The notes below the pieces were generated by a model that was not told the origin of the DNA, searched no databases, and saw nothing but the letters and a program-made list of their open reading frames with translations. The position numbers were made by a program, and so were the translations under genes. From assembly GCA_947247005.1 (NCBI GenBank), contig OX365949.1, positions 17,797,130-17,861,129 on the forward strand: 64,000 nt of DNA, written 5' to 3'. Of this stretch, positions 1 to 12,690 are shown one piece after another (within the stretch, counting starts at the first letter, position 1; each line of letters opens with the position of its first letter). This DNA comes from Spisula solida (Eukaryota > Mollusca > Bivalvia > Venerida > Mactridae).

Positions 1-2604
1 AAAAAATCAATAAAATTTAATTACCGGAATGTTGTTTCTGTTGTCTTTTCAAAGGACTAGTAATAGACACTGCGATTTTGTTCGAATAACTGTCGATTAA
101 AACTTCCTTTCGGGAAATATTGTTATTCCACAACTATCATACCGTAAATATTGTAAATTCCTTTGATAAAAACATGATTTACTGTACTTGATTGCCATTT
201 TTAACAAAATAAGAGCATTTCAAAGTCGCGAAAATAAGTGTCAAAATTAGTCAAAAAAGCATGCTACTTTTCAATGAAAATTTTCGATTAGTTTAATTCA
301 TTGGAATTTGACATATCATACAGGTATGTAAGCCATTGACCATCAACATTGATTTTTTGGGATAATGTGCGATCAAAGTACAATTGATATGAAGTTATCG
401 GTGCGTGAAACAACAAGCATCATTTGGTATAAATTAGAGTGATCTCCCTTGTTTTGACCGTCTTACTCGTAGACAACAAATAATTTCATTTTGATTTAAA
501 GTTCTAATGGAAGTATAAGGGTCCGGTTATCGTATCCTATGTTGCAGTTTAAAGTATACTGACATTTACTTTTATAAACAACTACTGCAAAGATGACACA
601 AATTTAGCTTAAAATTAACATAAGGCCAGTGTACTCGAGCATACCCTCTTCTAAGTTCAATAAATTACTTAATTGTTGACGAAAGGCTATGTAATTTTCC
701 AGATATAGAATAGAAACATGCACCCTTTAGACAGTCATCGTAGAATCCTTCTATATATTGCCATAGAAAAATGCAAAGGACAGTGACAATACATATGGAA
801 CACCCCTCGTACACATGGATGGTATTATTGGTGAATCTATGTCGACAATGTCACATTCCTCACCTAAGTGCATACTTGACTATGACAACTCTTAACTTCC
901 CAGTGTGACGTGTTAACGACAAAAAAAGTACCGATTGGCCATAGCACAATTTCTAAATTATGTTTAAGTTTATCAGTCAAATTAGATAATACTTTTTTAT
1001 GACGCATGTCTGTAAAAAATTGAAGTTATAATATGCCCTTTTTGAGCATGAAAGTTCACTTGAACAGAATTAAAAAATATTGCATACATTTATAAAATTG
1101 ATAAAAAACGTGTATGTGTGCATTATCAAATAAGGTACTTAAGGTAAAATGCATACCTGTCGAAATATGATACCGGTTTTATAAATAAATAACACAAATA
1201 GGACACTTTGACGAACTTGGTATTTTTGTAATTATTTCTGGTATCATTTTTACGATCTCACTTCCTTTTCTTTATAATGTTATCTGATCTATTTGTGTAG
1301 TTATTGCTAGTCTAAGTACATACTTTAATGAAAAAAAGAACACATGTCTGCGAAAAATGTACTGGTCTTTAATGATTAATCTTTGAACACTTTTTGGCCC
1401 AGTATTCGGAATATACACGTAGGCCCTATACATGTATAAGTTCGTTTGCCCAGTGTCACCGCGACAGGACGGTCACTGGTCAAATTGCTATTGGAAATTG
1501 TATAATTATTCTCAAGTTGCCTACATAGTATATGATACACAGGACTATGTAATTTATTTGAATCAACTGAAACTGGAACAGCGAAGAGACAGGTGTATCT
1601 GTATAGTTTGTACTTCACCTAACTAGATTAATACCCATACTGACATTCATATGTTGCTATGAGGAAGTTATGTACGGGTAGAATGTCTATATTTCTAATG
1701 TCAGTGATATCATTTCCTCACATTCTATCCAGTATACTGTATGTGTATAGACATCGGTTTATATTCAATTTTAAAATTATTTTACGGTTGGTTTAGTTTG
1801 ACAAGTTTGCGTTACCCAGCAACGCGTTAATTTATCTAGTCAAATTTTTAAAACTACATGTATCAAAACCCTTGCTAACATGGCTAGCATATTGAACTTT
1901 TCTCGGTCTGGTTATGGCTCAGCCATATAACCGACTTAGCTGAATAATGACTTTACCATCATGTTGAATTCTCATTCTTTCACCAAGCCTCTGTTAACCA
2001 AAACATTGTCTTACTCTCACCTGTCTTAATTACATGTATTTTGTGGCTAAAAACTGTATTTGTTTAATGCCGAAATAAACATATTGTATTGTAATGAATA
2101 AAAAGATAAAACCTGTCACATACAATGCAGCGACGTGACAATTTGTATCAGGTCAAAATAATTTCCCAAAAAGTCAATCAGTGTATGTCCTATATTCTAG
2201 CATCTTTTAAGTCTTTATCAACATCATTCATCAACTATCATATAAAACGAATCTGTATCCGTGGTACATAATTTCAAATTCCAGCGTTTGAGGGGATATA
2301 CCAGGTTTTCAATTCTTCAATGTACACTATTTAGAATGTAACGTACTTTAACGAACAGTTTCGTTCACCACCACAGGGGTTTATTTATTATTAAATGTTT
2401 ATTAGGCAAGCGATTGTCCCCTTCGGTCATTTTTCCAACGACGTCGGCCGTGACAACCATATCTCATTAAGATCACATCTTATTTTGTTTAAATATCAAC
2501 GGCACCGACCCTACCGTATCTATTTCTGAATAAAACGTTTTACTATCAAAATTAGTATTGTTCCGCCATTTTGAATCTATCACAATAAGTCGCTATTGTC
2601 CGGA
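1..2604. other. Gene-free AT-rich intergenic DNA
   Basis: Only short frames at chance level (the longest overlap each other on opposite strands near 1376-1626). No splice-flanked coding block, RNA gene or clear repeat was recognised. Confidence 0.5.
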
Positions 2605-3260
2605 TTAAAGGTGGCAGGGTATATACTGGGTTGACAAATATTTAGGGTAGAGCTTATTGCACCGAAAATTAATTTGGTATTTTTCATATGCAATTCTGTT
2701 ATAATTTCGTGAAAATAAGGCTTCATATTTTTGGGAAAATGATAGAAACTAAATCTCAGCTAGCTCTGAATGATTTTATGACTCTTCAAAAAGGAGGATT
2801 CAACCACTGGCGGAAGTGAGATTTTAGCGTGCAAGAAACCAAATGTTAGTTTGACAGCAAATTGCGAAAAAACGGCTGGTATGGGAGACACTTTTTGGTG
2901 ACATAACTTAGCTGAGGTGTACAATATATGTAAAATGAAGCCAAAAATAGGATTGCATTGGGTTTAAAAGAACTGTGTATGTTGTGAAAGTGGTCACTTT
3001 GGTAATTTTTTCACTGCAAATTGGGAGGGCAAATTGGGAGGGTGGGGGAGGGGGGGGGGGTAAAAAAAGGGCCATAATTTCACAACCTAACATATAGGCC
3101 TTATGTCTGGATGTTTTTTTCCATCCATGTTGCCTAGACTCCCGGACTGATGCAGAAAGACGTTCCAGCCTCATTGTCTATTTTCAAAAAATAGCCTTTA
3201 CTACTTGCGGTCAGTCGGAACCTGAAAATCAGCCAAAGCTGTATCCCTTGCCACCTTAAT
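2605..3260. mobile_element. TIR element with TTAA/TAA at both ends
   Basis: Left end TTAAAGGTGGCAGGGTATA and right end ATCCCTTGCCACCTTAA are inverted copies. The duplication could be TTAA (piggyBac-like) or TAA (Harbinger-like); the ends overlap so it cannot be decided. The interior includes a G run (3045-3060) that yields a spurious proline-rich frame on the minus strand. Confidence 0.7.
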
Positions 3261-5100
3261 GCCAGACCTCTACTGTGAAGAGTGTAAAGATCAGAAATCA
3301 GACTATGTTTAGACTCATGTACTCATCCAAGTCCTGACCAGTTGTATACTCGTATATACATGCGAGAAGAAATTTCGTTAACAGGGGCGAGTCTATGAAT
3401 TAACGCTTATGTTTAGCTTTTTTTTAAACGCAACAAACATAATTTTACTCGAATGACTTAACCATGTTAAATACATGTATGTTATTCTTTGGTATATATT
3501 TTTTAGCTTTTATTCCGATCATAAAACCGTTATTTCTCAATTGGCAAGTTCTATTAGTAATTGTATTTAGAGCGTATATATAGCATTGATTTGGTTTTGT
3601 GATATGTACACGTCAATGATATAATACGAGCACAAAATGTAATGTATTGATGTGTCCCTTTGTACATAAATAATACATACTAGTTACTTCATTGTTTTAT
3701 TGTTTTAGCAGTATACTTGACATTATGTTGTCGTCTAACTATAGCATAACTTTGTTTGAATACAATGGCGTGTATGTCAGTAATGTGCGATTGTTATAAA
3801 CTACATTTTCTACTATTTTCTATGTAAAATTTGGTCCTCAATAGGTAAACATTCTTCTGGATTTTGAAATAAACGAATTAACTATACAGTAAGTGTCAAT
3901 TGCTTCATGTACGAGGGGTGATCAACAAATACGCGGGAAAATGCTCTGAAATCTTTGTTACGTGACCAATACTGAAGAAAATCGGTCAGATAATAGATTG
4001 GCGTATTACAAATACACAACTGTCAAAAACATTAAACACAAGGTAATATTTGGTCGAAAAATTATAGAAACCGCAACGTCTCTATGGCTACACCGGCCCA
4101 ACGTCATCGCGACGTCGTTACATATTACAGTATACATACTAGTACTCATTCGTGGCACAATTCATCATGTATGACGCATTGAATGATTCTTTAAAAAATA
4201 GCTGTACAACCAGATACACTTCATAGACCTGTCAACCGAAAATCAATATTTTTTCTTTGCAACTGTATGTAAATTATAATAATTAGCTGCTGGAGAACAT
4301 TAATTTATAATAGCCAAGATTCTCTCATACCCTCGTAACGACGGCTAACACCAGGAATGAGGCGTCGAGAGTTATTAATATAAGTTCGAAAAAAAACCTT
4401 AATCGACCTAAAGAATTTGTATAAAACGGATTGTTTATACTAATTACCCATGTAGTATTGTGAAAGTAAGCCGAGCATAATTAATTTTCTGCTGGAATAT
4501 GGCAGGCATATGAGTGCCTCCATCCGTATTTGAACCCGGGTCGCCAGATTAGACGGCTAGCGCTCTAACTCGCTACTAAACTACGAAGGCAAGACTTCCC
4601 CACAGGATTTTGGCATAATCTACCGCAGGCAAAAAGGGTGTTTGTTTGCAATAAAAATGCAAAAGTTAGAAGTAAACCTTTCGATTATATTAATCAACTG
4701 TCGTTCTTCATCCCTCGTATTTGTCTAAACCCTGTGTTTAGTGTTTATTTCCTAGAACGTGTTTATTTAAATCACGAAACTCTTGGTAAAAAGTATAAAA
4801 TCCCACGGTCCCGGGAAGTCTAAGATTGTTCCCGTTTCAGGGTAAACAACCGTTGAATACATCATCGACGATAACATTTGATAATAGATAGATTACGCAA
4901 ATAACAAGTAGAACTTAATGAACTAAAAGGTTTAATAGGCTTGTGAACATCTTGGGGGGTATTTCCCAAATACTGCAATTAGAAAAACCCATACCCTGTT
5001 TAAGATCACAGTCTAACTTTGAGTATCTATCAGCGAACTTAATACTCTTTCCGCAAGGTGGGGATATTTTTATCAATAGGAAAAGCGGGCAAAAGTAAAA
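3261..5100. other. Gene-free stretch
   Basis: No gene supported. It contains the tRNA-like unit listed at 4528-4596 and otherwise AT-rich sequence with chance-length frames. Confidence 0.45.
4528..4596 (-). repeat. tRNA-like unit (SINE head or tRNA relic)
   Basis: On the minus strand it reads GCCTTCGTAGTTTAGTAGCG..., then GACCCGGGTTCAAATACGG, with A-box-like TAGTTTAGTAG and B-box GGTTCAAATAC at roughly tRNA spacing. The acceptor stem does not pair convincingly, so it is called a tRNA-derived repeat rather than a working tRNA. Confidence 0.5.
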
Positions 5101-6640
5101 CAAGAGGGCCCAAAGGGCCCTAGGTCGCTCACCTGTCGAACTTGACCTAGATTTTGTAGAGATGATCATTGTGACCAAGTTTCATACAGATAAGGCCAAT
5201 ATTTTGACCTCTAGTGACTACACAAGGTTTTTATATGATTTGACTTAATGACCTAGTTTTTGACCCCAGATAAACCAATATCAAACTTGGCCTAGATTTT
5301 GTTGAGATGATCATTGTGACCAAGTTTCATAAAGATAAGGTCGACATTGTGACCTCTAGTGACTACACAAGGTTTTTCTATGATTTAACCATGTGACCTA
5401 GTTTTTTACCCAAGATGACCCAATATCAAACTTGACCTAGATATTGTTAAGATGATCATTGTGACCAAGTTTCATACAGATTAGGCCAATATTGTGACCT
5501 CTAGTGACTACACAAAGTTTTTCTATTATTTGACATTGTGACCTAGTTGTTGACCCCAGATGACCCAATATCAAACTTGACCTAGATTTTGTTGAGATGA
5601 CCATTGTGACCAAGTTTCATAAAGATTGAGTCAAAATTGTGACCTCTAGTGACTACACAAGGTTTTTCTATGATTTGACCTAGTGACCTAGTTTTTGACC
5701 CCAGATGACCCCATATCAAACTTGGCCTAGATTTTGTTAAGATGATCATTGTGACCAAGTTTCATAAAGATTAGACCAAAATTGTGACCTCTAGTGACTA
5801 CACAAGGTTTTTCTATGATTTGACCTTGTGACTTAGTTTTTAACCCCTTATAACCCAATATTGAACTTGACCTAGATTTTGTCGGAATGATCATTGTGAC
5901 AAAGTTTCATAAAGATTAAGTCAAAATTGTGACCTCTAGTGACTACACAAGGTTTTTCTATGATTTGACCTTGTGACCTAGTTTTTAACCCCGGATGACC
6001 CAATATCGAACTTGACCTAGATTTTGTCGAGATAATCATTGTGACCAAGTTTCATAAAGATTAAGTCAAAAGTGTGACCTCTAGTGACTACACAAGGTTT
6101 TTCTATGATTTGACCTTGTGACCTAGTTTTTGACCCCGGATGACCCAATATCGAACTTGACCTAGATTTTGTCGAGATGATCATTGTGACCAAGTTTCAT
6201 AAAGATTAAGTTAAAATTGTGACCTCTAGTGACTACACAAGGTTTTTCTATGATTTGACCTAGTGACCTAGTTTTTGACCCCAGATAAACCAATATCGAA
6301 CTTGACCTAGATTTTGTTGAGATGATCATTGTGACCAAGTTTCATAAAGATTAAGTTAAAATTGTGACCTCTAGTGACTACACAAGGTTTTTCTATGATT
6401 TGACCTAGTGACCTAGTTTTTGACCCCGGATGACCCAATATCAAACTTGGCCTATATTTTGTTGAGATGATCATTGTGACCAAGTTTCATAAAGATTAGG
6501 CTGGAATTGTGACCTCTAGTGTCTACACAAGCCAATTGTTGACGGACGGACGGACAGACGGACGACGGACGACGGACGACGGACGACGGACGAAGAGTGA
6601 TCACAAAAGCTCACTCTGTCACTTTGTGACAGGTGAGCTA
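5101..6640. repeat. Tandem-repeat element with 145-bp units and inverted ends
   Basis: Ten occurrences of GACCTCTAGTG at 5206, 5351, 5496, 5641, 5786, 5931, 6076, 6221, 6366 and 6511: exactly 145 bases each. The unit includes TTTGACCTAGTGACCTAG, TTGACCCCAGATGACCCAAT, CTTGACCTAGATTTTGTTGA and TGTGACCAAGTTTCATAAAG. The left end has GCTCACCTGTC (5127-5137) and the right end GACAGGTGAGC (6628-6638) in inverted orientation. Just inside the right end is a (GACG)n/(GACGACG)n run near 6540-6592. Probably a non-autonomous mobile element common in bivalves; its class is not decidable here. Confidence 0.9.
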
Positions 6641-7700
6641 AAAACACAGCACAATAAATAATGCCCCACATTTTAACACGTACCACTTAAAGGTATCAAT
6701 CTCCTAGATAAGCTTTAAAATTGAACACATTTGCGATGCAAAAATGTGACTAATTTGCGTTTGTATGACACTTTACCAGTTGTAATTATAAATACATGTA
6801 TTGTAATAAATGAGTTAAGTTAAGTGACCAGTTTTCGAGGGCCGCTTTCAGTGAATCAGACGTTCATCCACCTTTTGCCATGTATAACTTCCCCTGGTCA
6901 TTGGGCTAGCTAAGGAAACCTTCGTTCGAGTCTCCTGGGGAGAATAGATCTCTCCTGCTTTGTAATCGTATGCAACCAAGATCGAGATACACCACCCTCA
7001 CAGATACCAATTCACACCTAAATAATAATATATTTAGTAAGGCAGTTATATTTAGGACAATAGACATGCAAGGGCTATAATTATTAAATAAAATATTTAA
7101 TAACAATTAAAAAAACATAATTACATGTGTGTACATCAATGTATTATCAAGATGAATAATTAATTGACAAGTCTCATATTATAAACAAGATGACATTTAC
7201 TGCCACTTCCAGATAATCTTATTCAACCAAAATAAAAAAAAACAGTTTCCGACATACCCAACCCATTCTTTTATTTGTCACCCTGTTTTTGGTGTACGAT
7301 ATCCGTATAGCCTGTACCTTAAAGATAGACTGCAGGAAATGCTACATATAGAAAGAAAAAAAATAAACAAAACTGTTTTGTTTGTACTATATACAAAACA
7401 AAGTAGTTCAGATTTGATATTGGTGAATTGTATTGCTATACAATTTCATGTGACTCATTCAATTTACTTTTCAGCAAAATTTATTCAGATATGAGTATTT
7501 TCGTTACTATGTACTTGAAAATCAGCTGAATTCAGTTTGTTTAAAGAATTTATTGTTAAATTTCCTGATCGTTACACCAAAGACAATTTACTTAAGTGAC
7601 TTTAAGTTTGAAGTTGAAAAACATATATATTGTCTTAATTAAGAGTCGAAACTATACATAAATGTCCAAGAAGAGTTTGGACAATAACATTGTACAATTA
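6641..7700. other. Gene-free stretch
   Basis: AT-rich, no recognisable gene, RNA or repeat. Frames are at chance length. Confidence 0.45.
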
Positions 7701-8330
7701 AAACCATTATATTTGACAAATGATATCTAAGAAATTGGGGAGGCTAAAAACCTGCGAATTTGTAATTGACTCATATAAGAGTACAAAAATGTATTCGGAT
7801 CCGATCAGTATTAGCAATGTTGGAATGATGGAATTATACGAAATATGCTTGCGTCGTCTGTAACTTGAAAAGTAATACACATGTAGTACATTTGTACTAC
7901 AGTCATCAAATATTATAGGTTTTTAAGTCCGCTTGAGTTGGTGTGCACCTATATAATTATTTTATTTGAATCCGATCAGTATTAGCAGAAAAAGTACCCC
8001 TGAAACGATGCAATTTCACTTGTATGGCGTATAACTAGTTATAACGGATTTGAGCTACAGTCTTCAAATTGTTTAGAAATATTTGTATTTATATGTGTAG
8101 TTGCCCACAACTAAAATTGTAATAATTTCTTAATTCGGATCTGACGTATATTGACAGAGTTGTGGCCCCTGAAATGATAAAATTTGCTTTTGTTTCTCAT
8201 AACTCTATAAGTACTTGGGCTACAGTCAATCAAACTTTGTAGGGAGTTTAGTCAGCTTATGCATTTGCTTTATGAACCTTGACATGGTCAAATTGCAAAT
8301 AACGATGTTTTCCTGAATTTCCTCTGGTAC
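7700..8330. repeat. Degenerate ~170-bp tandem repeat, three to four units
   Basis: Recurring blocks: TCGGATCCGATCAGTATTAG near 7795, TGAATCCGATCAGTATTAGC near 7967 and TTCGGATCTGACGTATATTG near 8133. Each is followed by ...CCCTGAAA(T/C)GAT...TAACT and ...CTACAGTC(A/T)TCAAA. Old and diverged; function unknown. Confidence 0.65.
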
Positions 8331-8534
8331 TAGATTGAGGAATGAACGGACGGCGGTGGTAAATCATGACATCTAGTGATCTCCTCGACGTTGTAAAACC
8401 CGTCCCTTATACGTAAGCCTGACGTTTCCATCCTTGTATCGTATGTGCATATGGGATTGCTTTTGTAGTTAGAGCAGTATTATTGGTTAAATATTACTGA
8501 AATACTAGTAAAATAATACTTGTAACACATCAGA

Positions 8535-8890
8535 CAGGAAAGGCAGCATTCAACAGAAGAGCAGGACTACTGATCGAGAGGTCCCTGGTTCGAATCTCGG
8601 CCGGGGCACTTGGTCATTTCTGAAACGCTTTTCAGTGTTTCACACCCAACTAGAGATGAACTGGTTGGAAACCCAGAGGTAGGCTCGCGTGTATCGGTGC
8701 TATACACCGGGCACGTTAAAGAACCAAGGAGTCTATTCGAAACGAGCTAGGGTAACGCACCCGGATTCCTTGTATCACAACTCTGTCTCTCCGTTGATAT
8801 AAGTCTGCCATTGTCAGACAAAAAAATAAAATAAAAAAAATTGCGACATGCCCCAGAGTACGTGGGTCCTGCAAATAAATGGAAGAAGAA
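8535..8890 (+). mobile_element. tRNA-derived SINE
   Basis: The tRNA-like head contains B-box GGTTCGAATCT (8588-8598). The body carries TTTTCAGTGTTTCACACC and GGGCACGTTAAAGAACCA, shared with the minus-strand copy at 31085-31395. The tail is A/T-rich (CAGACAAAAAAATAAAATAA). Same family as 31085-31395 and related to 32450-32760. Confidence 0.85.
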
Positions 8891-9771
8891 GAAGTCGCAA
8901 AAACAGTACACAAATTGCTCCGCATGATAGTGGATCCAGGCAAAATGACGAATAATGAGATATAATGATTTGATTGAATATTTAGGTTACCTTCGAAATA
9001 TATCATTGCTGACGGTTTTGGAAATTATTTTATTTTGGCAAAAACAAATATACTTGGTTTTATATAATACTGTTCCCACATTAGACACGCCTACGTATAC
9101 ATACAAGTACTGTATCCTTCACCTTCCGGAACCGAAACTGAATCCGCTGACTTCCTTTCCTTCCGTTATATAAGTGACTTTAATTGATCATATCATACAT
9201 TGAGCATGAATATCCTTAATTGTCCAATTGTCTATTGTTTGTCTATCTATATAAGTGACTGGCAACATAATCTTAAGTAGGCCTATGTACAAATGTATAT
9301 GCAAAATACAAAACAAATGTGTTTACATTGACAATATTTGCTGAATCAGCAACTTGAAACCCTATTTAAATATTCGTTGAATATTCGAGGTCTAATAATC
9401 GTAGGGATAAGATTTCGAGGTCGAATTAAACCTCAAAACCAACGGAAATTTACACTCATGACAAATATTGATTTTACATTTCATCGATATCATAATTATT
9501 TAATTATTTTATCGTATATATATACAGTGTAGCAATACCACGTGTCTTTGGGCTGCATGTCAAAAACTATCATTTAATAATTTTGCATACCCATGGTGAC
9601 CGAGTATTGTTCTGGCAGTCATGGTTGCATCCCGGAAGCTGTTTCGTCGGCTGCGCATTAATTCATCGGTATAAATAGCCGTTTTAGGCTTTTTTATCCT
9701 GCCTTATATGGACGGTCAGTGACGGTGGAGAAGATAGGCTTCGTGTGTAAATAGAGGATCTTGCATGAGTT
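8891..9771. other. Gene-free stretch
   Basis: Nothing recognised beyond chance frames and AT-rich sequence. Confidence 0.4.
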
Positions 9772-9883
9772 CTCATTACATACGAGTTTTATTAAACGAG
9801 TGGACAAAATGATATGACACGAGGCTTTGCCGAGTGTCTTATTGTTTTTGTCGACGAGTTAAATAAAACTCGTATGTAATGAG
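9772..9883. mobile_element. Foldback element with 22-bp inverted ends
   Basis: Left CTCATTACATACGAGTTTTA and right TAAAACTCGTATGTAATGAG are perfect inverted copies. The centre has GACACGAGGCTTTGCCGAGTG. Short, symmetric and non-coding. Confidence 0.8.
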
Positions 9884-10419
9884 CACGAATGTAAATCACA
9901 TAACCTTAGAAAACGCTCAATATTGTTCAGAAGGATGATGTGCACTGCATATGTTTCAGCCAAAATTTAGCGGTACAATGAGCGCGACGTCATGGTGACG
10001 TTGATATTATCCTGACGTCAGTGACGGATCAATGCTTGGATTGCCTAACGTCACGTCAAGCTAATTTAAATATTATTACACGGTCTGGGAGTGCCGAACG
10101 ATATTTACGTCACGGCTTTACGGCACTCCTGGACCGCATGGTATGTGATAAATAGTGTTAGGTTGCTCGCGTTATGTTGTCATATGACTATTTGTATAAC
10201 ATATTATGTTACCGTCAAATGTTTGTGCATACACTGTATACATTTATGCACATTGCATTTCAAAACCACATACCACGGTTCACATTTCGAAACGTGTCAG
10301 GCGTGTTGCTTAGGTGCCTAGTTTCATGAACTGGTCTCCAGTTTCAACAGATAATCAAGTTGCAAACTAGGATTAGATGCTACGTAGACGCTAACTATGT
10401 ACACGTATATGTTAAAACA
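9884..10419. other. Gene-free stretch
   Basis: Slightly richer in GC and CpG (ACGTCATGGTGACGTTGA around 9985-10005 and TGACGTCA at 10013-10020) but no gene or defined element. The CRE-like TGACGTCA is noted as a motif only. Confidence 0.35.
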
Positions 10420-12690
10420 GATTAGACCACTTTTACAAGGTTTATCTCTGATTTGGTCTGGTGATCTAGTGTTTGACACTAGCTGATTCAGTTACAAACT
10501 TAGCCTAGATTTAACATACACTGCGACCAAGTTTCATAAAAAAAGTGAAAACTGTGACCTCTAATTGTTGACCATTCTTGACACTGGACAGTTTTATGCA
10601 AACACAATCATAGGTAGCCGTGTATATCTACTCCCAAAACAGAATCTTATCTGATTTTGCATAACCAATGGGCAGAAAACTCCAGAACAAGCTTGGTGAC
10701 TTTTGATTGTATTTGTACCTTTATGTTGCTAATAAAAAGAGGACACTTATAAGTCACTCACCTGTCGTAGTAGTACATGCAGTCGTCCTGATTAACCACT
10801 CACAATTTCTGACTGGAAAATGCAGCGTCTATTCCATATACAAGGTTTTCATATTGTCTCGGCTAATGACTTTGTTATTTACATCAGATGATCCAAATTG
10901 ACACTTTATATTCCATCAAGATAAACATTCTGACCAACTTTCATGCAGATCCAGTGAAAAATATAACCTCTATAGCATACACATTCTACGTTTCTACATT
11001 CTATGATTTGACCTTGTGATCAAGTTTTTACCCCAGATGACTCAATATCGAATTTGACCTAGAATTTATTGAGATGATTACTGTGACCAAGTTATGAAGA
11101 TTAGGCCAATTTTGTGATATCTAGTGCTTACACACAAGGCTTTCCATGATTTGACATAGTGTCCTAATGTTTGTGCTCCCAGACAAAGAATACATGTATA
11201 TCCGTGTCCCAGATGAGCCAATATCAACCTTGGCCCAGACATTGTTGAGGTGGTCGTTATGACCAAGATTCATAAACAAGAGGGCCATTGGCCCTAAAGC
11301 GCTCACCTGATGACTAGCAGTTTAGGCACAATCAGTATTTATGCTATGACCTTAAAGGGACTGCCTCACATATTGGTGTATGGCAAAAATAAAATAAAAT
11401 TGTCAAATATTCGCGTAATTTTGGTATAGTTGCCTGTATATCCCATAAACAACCACACGGACATCTAAAGTAACTTAAGAAACTTCCGCATTTGCACGGA
11501 TATGTATTCTTTGGCATTTGGTATTTATTTAGTATTGTTACATCAAAAATTCTATAGGGTATTAATACCCTATAGAATTGACATTACTGTTTACTTAAAT
11601 TGCCTGAAATTTGTTCGCATTTGATGAAAACGAATCGAAAAACGAACCAAATACCTCACTGATGTTTATGCTGTAGTTTGTTGATGTTACAGTTCGATCA
11701 CGTTTGAATTACATAATTCACAAAGCATGTTGGAAGGAAACTAAGCGCTTTTTTTCATGAAAAGAAATAATCAGTGGGCGATATCAAGTGGTTAAAATTG
11801 CTTATATGCACTAAATCTGTCACAAAGCAACCGTCAGTGGCTTTCTATTACATCAATACTTGGTTCGGATGGACAATCACGTTATTAAATTTCTTTAGCC
11901 CAATCTGTGAGGCAGCACCTTTAATATTTGATGTAGATTTTACTAATAAACACTTTGTGACCAGGTTTTATAAAGATGGGGTGTCACATTTGACCTCTAG
12001 AGTATACACAAGGTTTTTCTTTGATATAATCTGGTTACATAGTCTATAGACCCAGATAACAAGGTTTTTCTTTGATTTGACCTAGTTTTTGACCCCAGAT
12101 GACGCAGTTACAACTTAACCTAGATTTCAAAAAGACAAACATTGTGATCAAGCTTCATAAAGATAAGATAAACAGTGTGACCTCTACAGTGTTAACAAGG
12201 TTTTTCTTCAATGTGACCTGGTGAAATAGTTTTCGACACCAGTTGGCCCAGTTGCTATCTTGGCCTAGATTTCATAGAGATACACATTGTGGCCAAGTTT
12301 CGTAAAGATTAAGTGAAAACTGTGACTTCTTTAAGTGTCAACAGTCCAAAGGTTGACGACGCACGATGGACGCCCGACATAGGGTGATCACAACAGCTCA
12401 CCTTGGTGAGCTTAAAGTTGTGAGCTCAAGTGACTACAGGTATTTCTATGATTTGACCTAGTGGTCTAGTTTTTGACCTCAGATGAGATTCCGTAAGGAT
12501 AATCATTATGACCAAGTTATTTCAGTGATTAGACATAGTGATCTAGGTTTTGACCCAAGATGACCTAATATCAAAATTAACCTAAATTTTGTTAAGATGG
12601 TCATTCTGACCATGTTTGGTCATTCTGACCCATGTTTAATGATAAATAAGCTAAAATTGTGACCTTGAGTGACTACACAAACAAGTTGGG
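10420..12690. repeat. Cluster of TGACCTAG-type tandem-repeat element copies
   Basis: Units related to the 5101-6640 array recur here in decayed form. One headless run is at about 10420-11276. A new left end CAAGAGGGCCATTGGCCC with GCTCACCTG starts at 11277. A right end, ATCACAACAGCTCACCTTGG then TGAGCTTA, falls near 12385-12413, followed by another partial run to about 12690. About 11330-11900 inside it is unrelated sequence, probably a later insertion or a lost internal region. Confidence 0.75.
11548..11579. repeat. Perfect 32-bp palindrome
   Basis: Sixteen bases beginning AATTCTATAGGGTATT are followed at once by their exact reverse complement, with no spacer. It lies in the non-repeat part of the 10420-12690 cluster. 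Confidence 0.9.

Noticed and set aside
2908..3174. Proline-rich 88-codon minus-strand frame
   Set aside because: The prolines come from a G run inside a TIR element; no splice sites or family resemblance.
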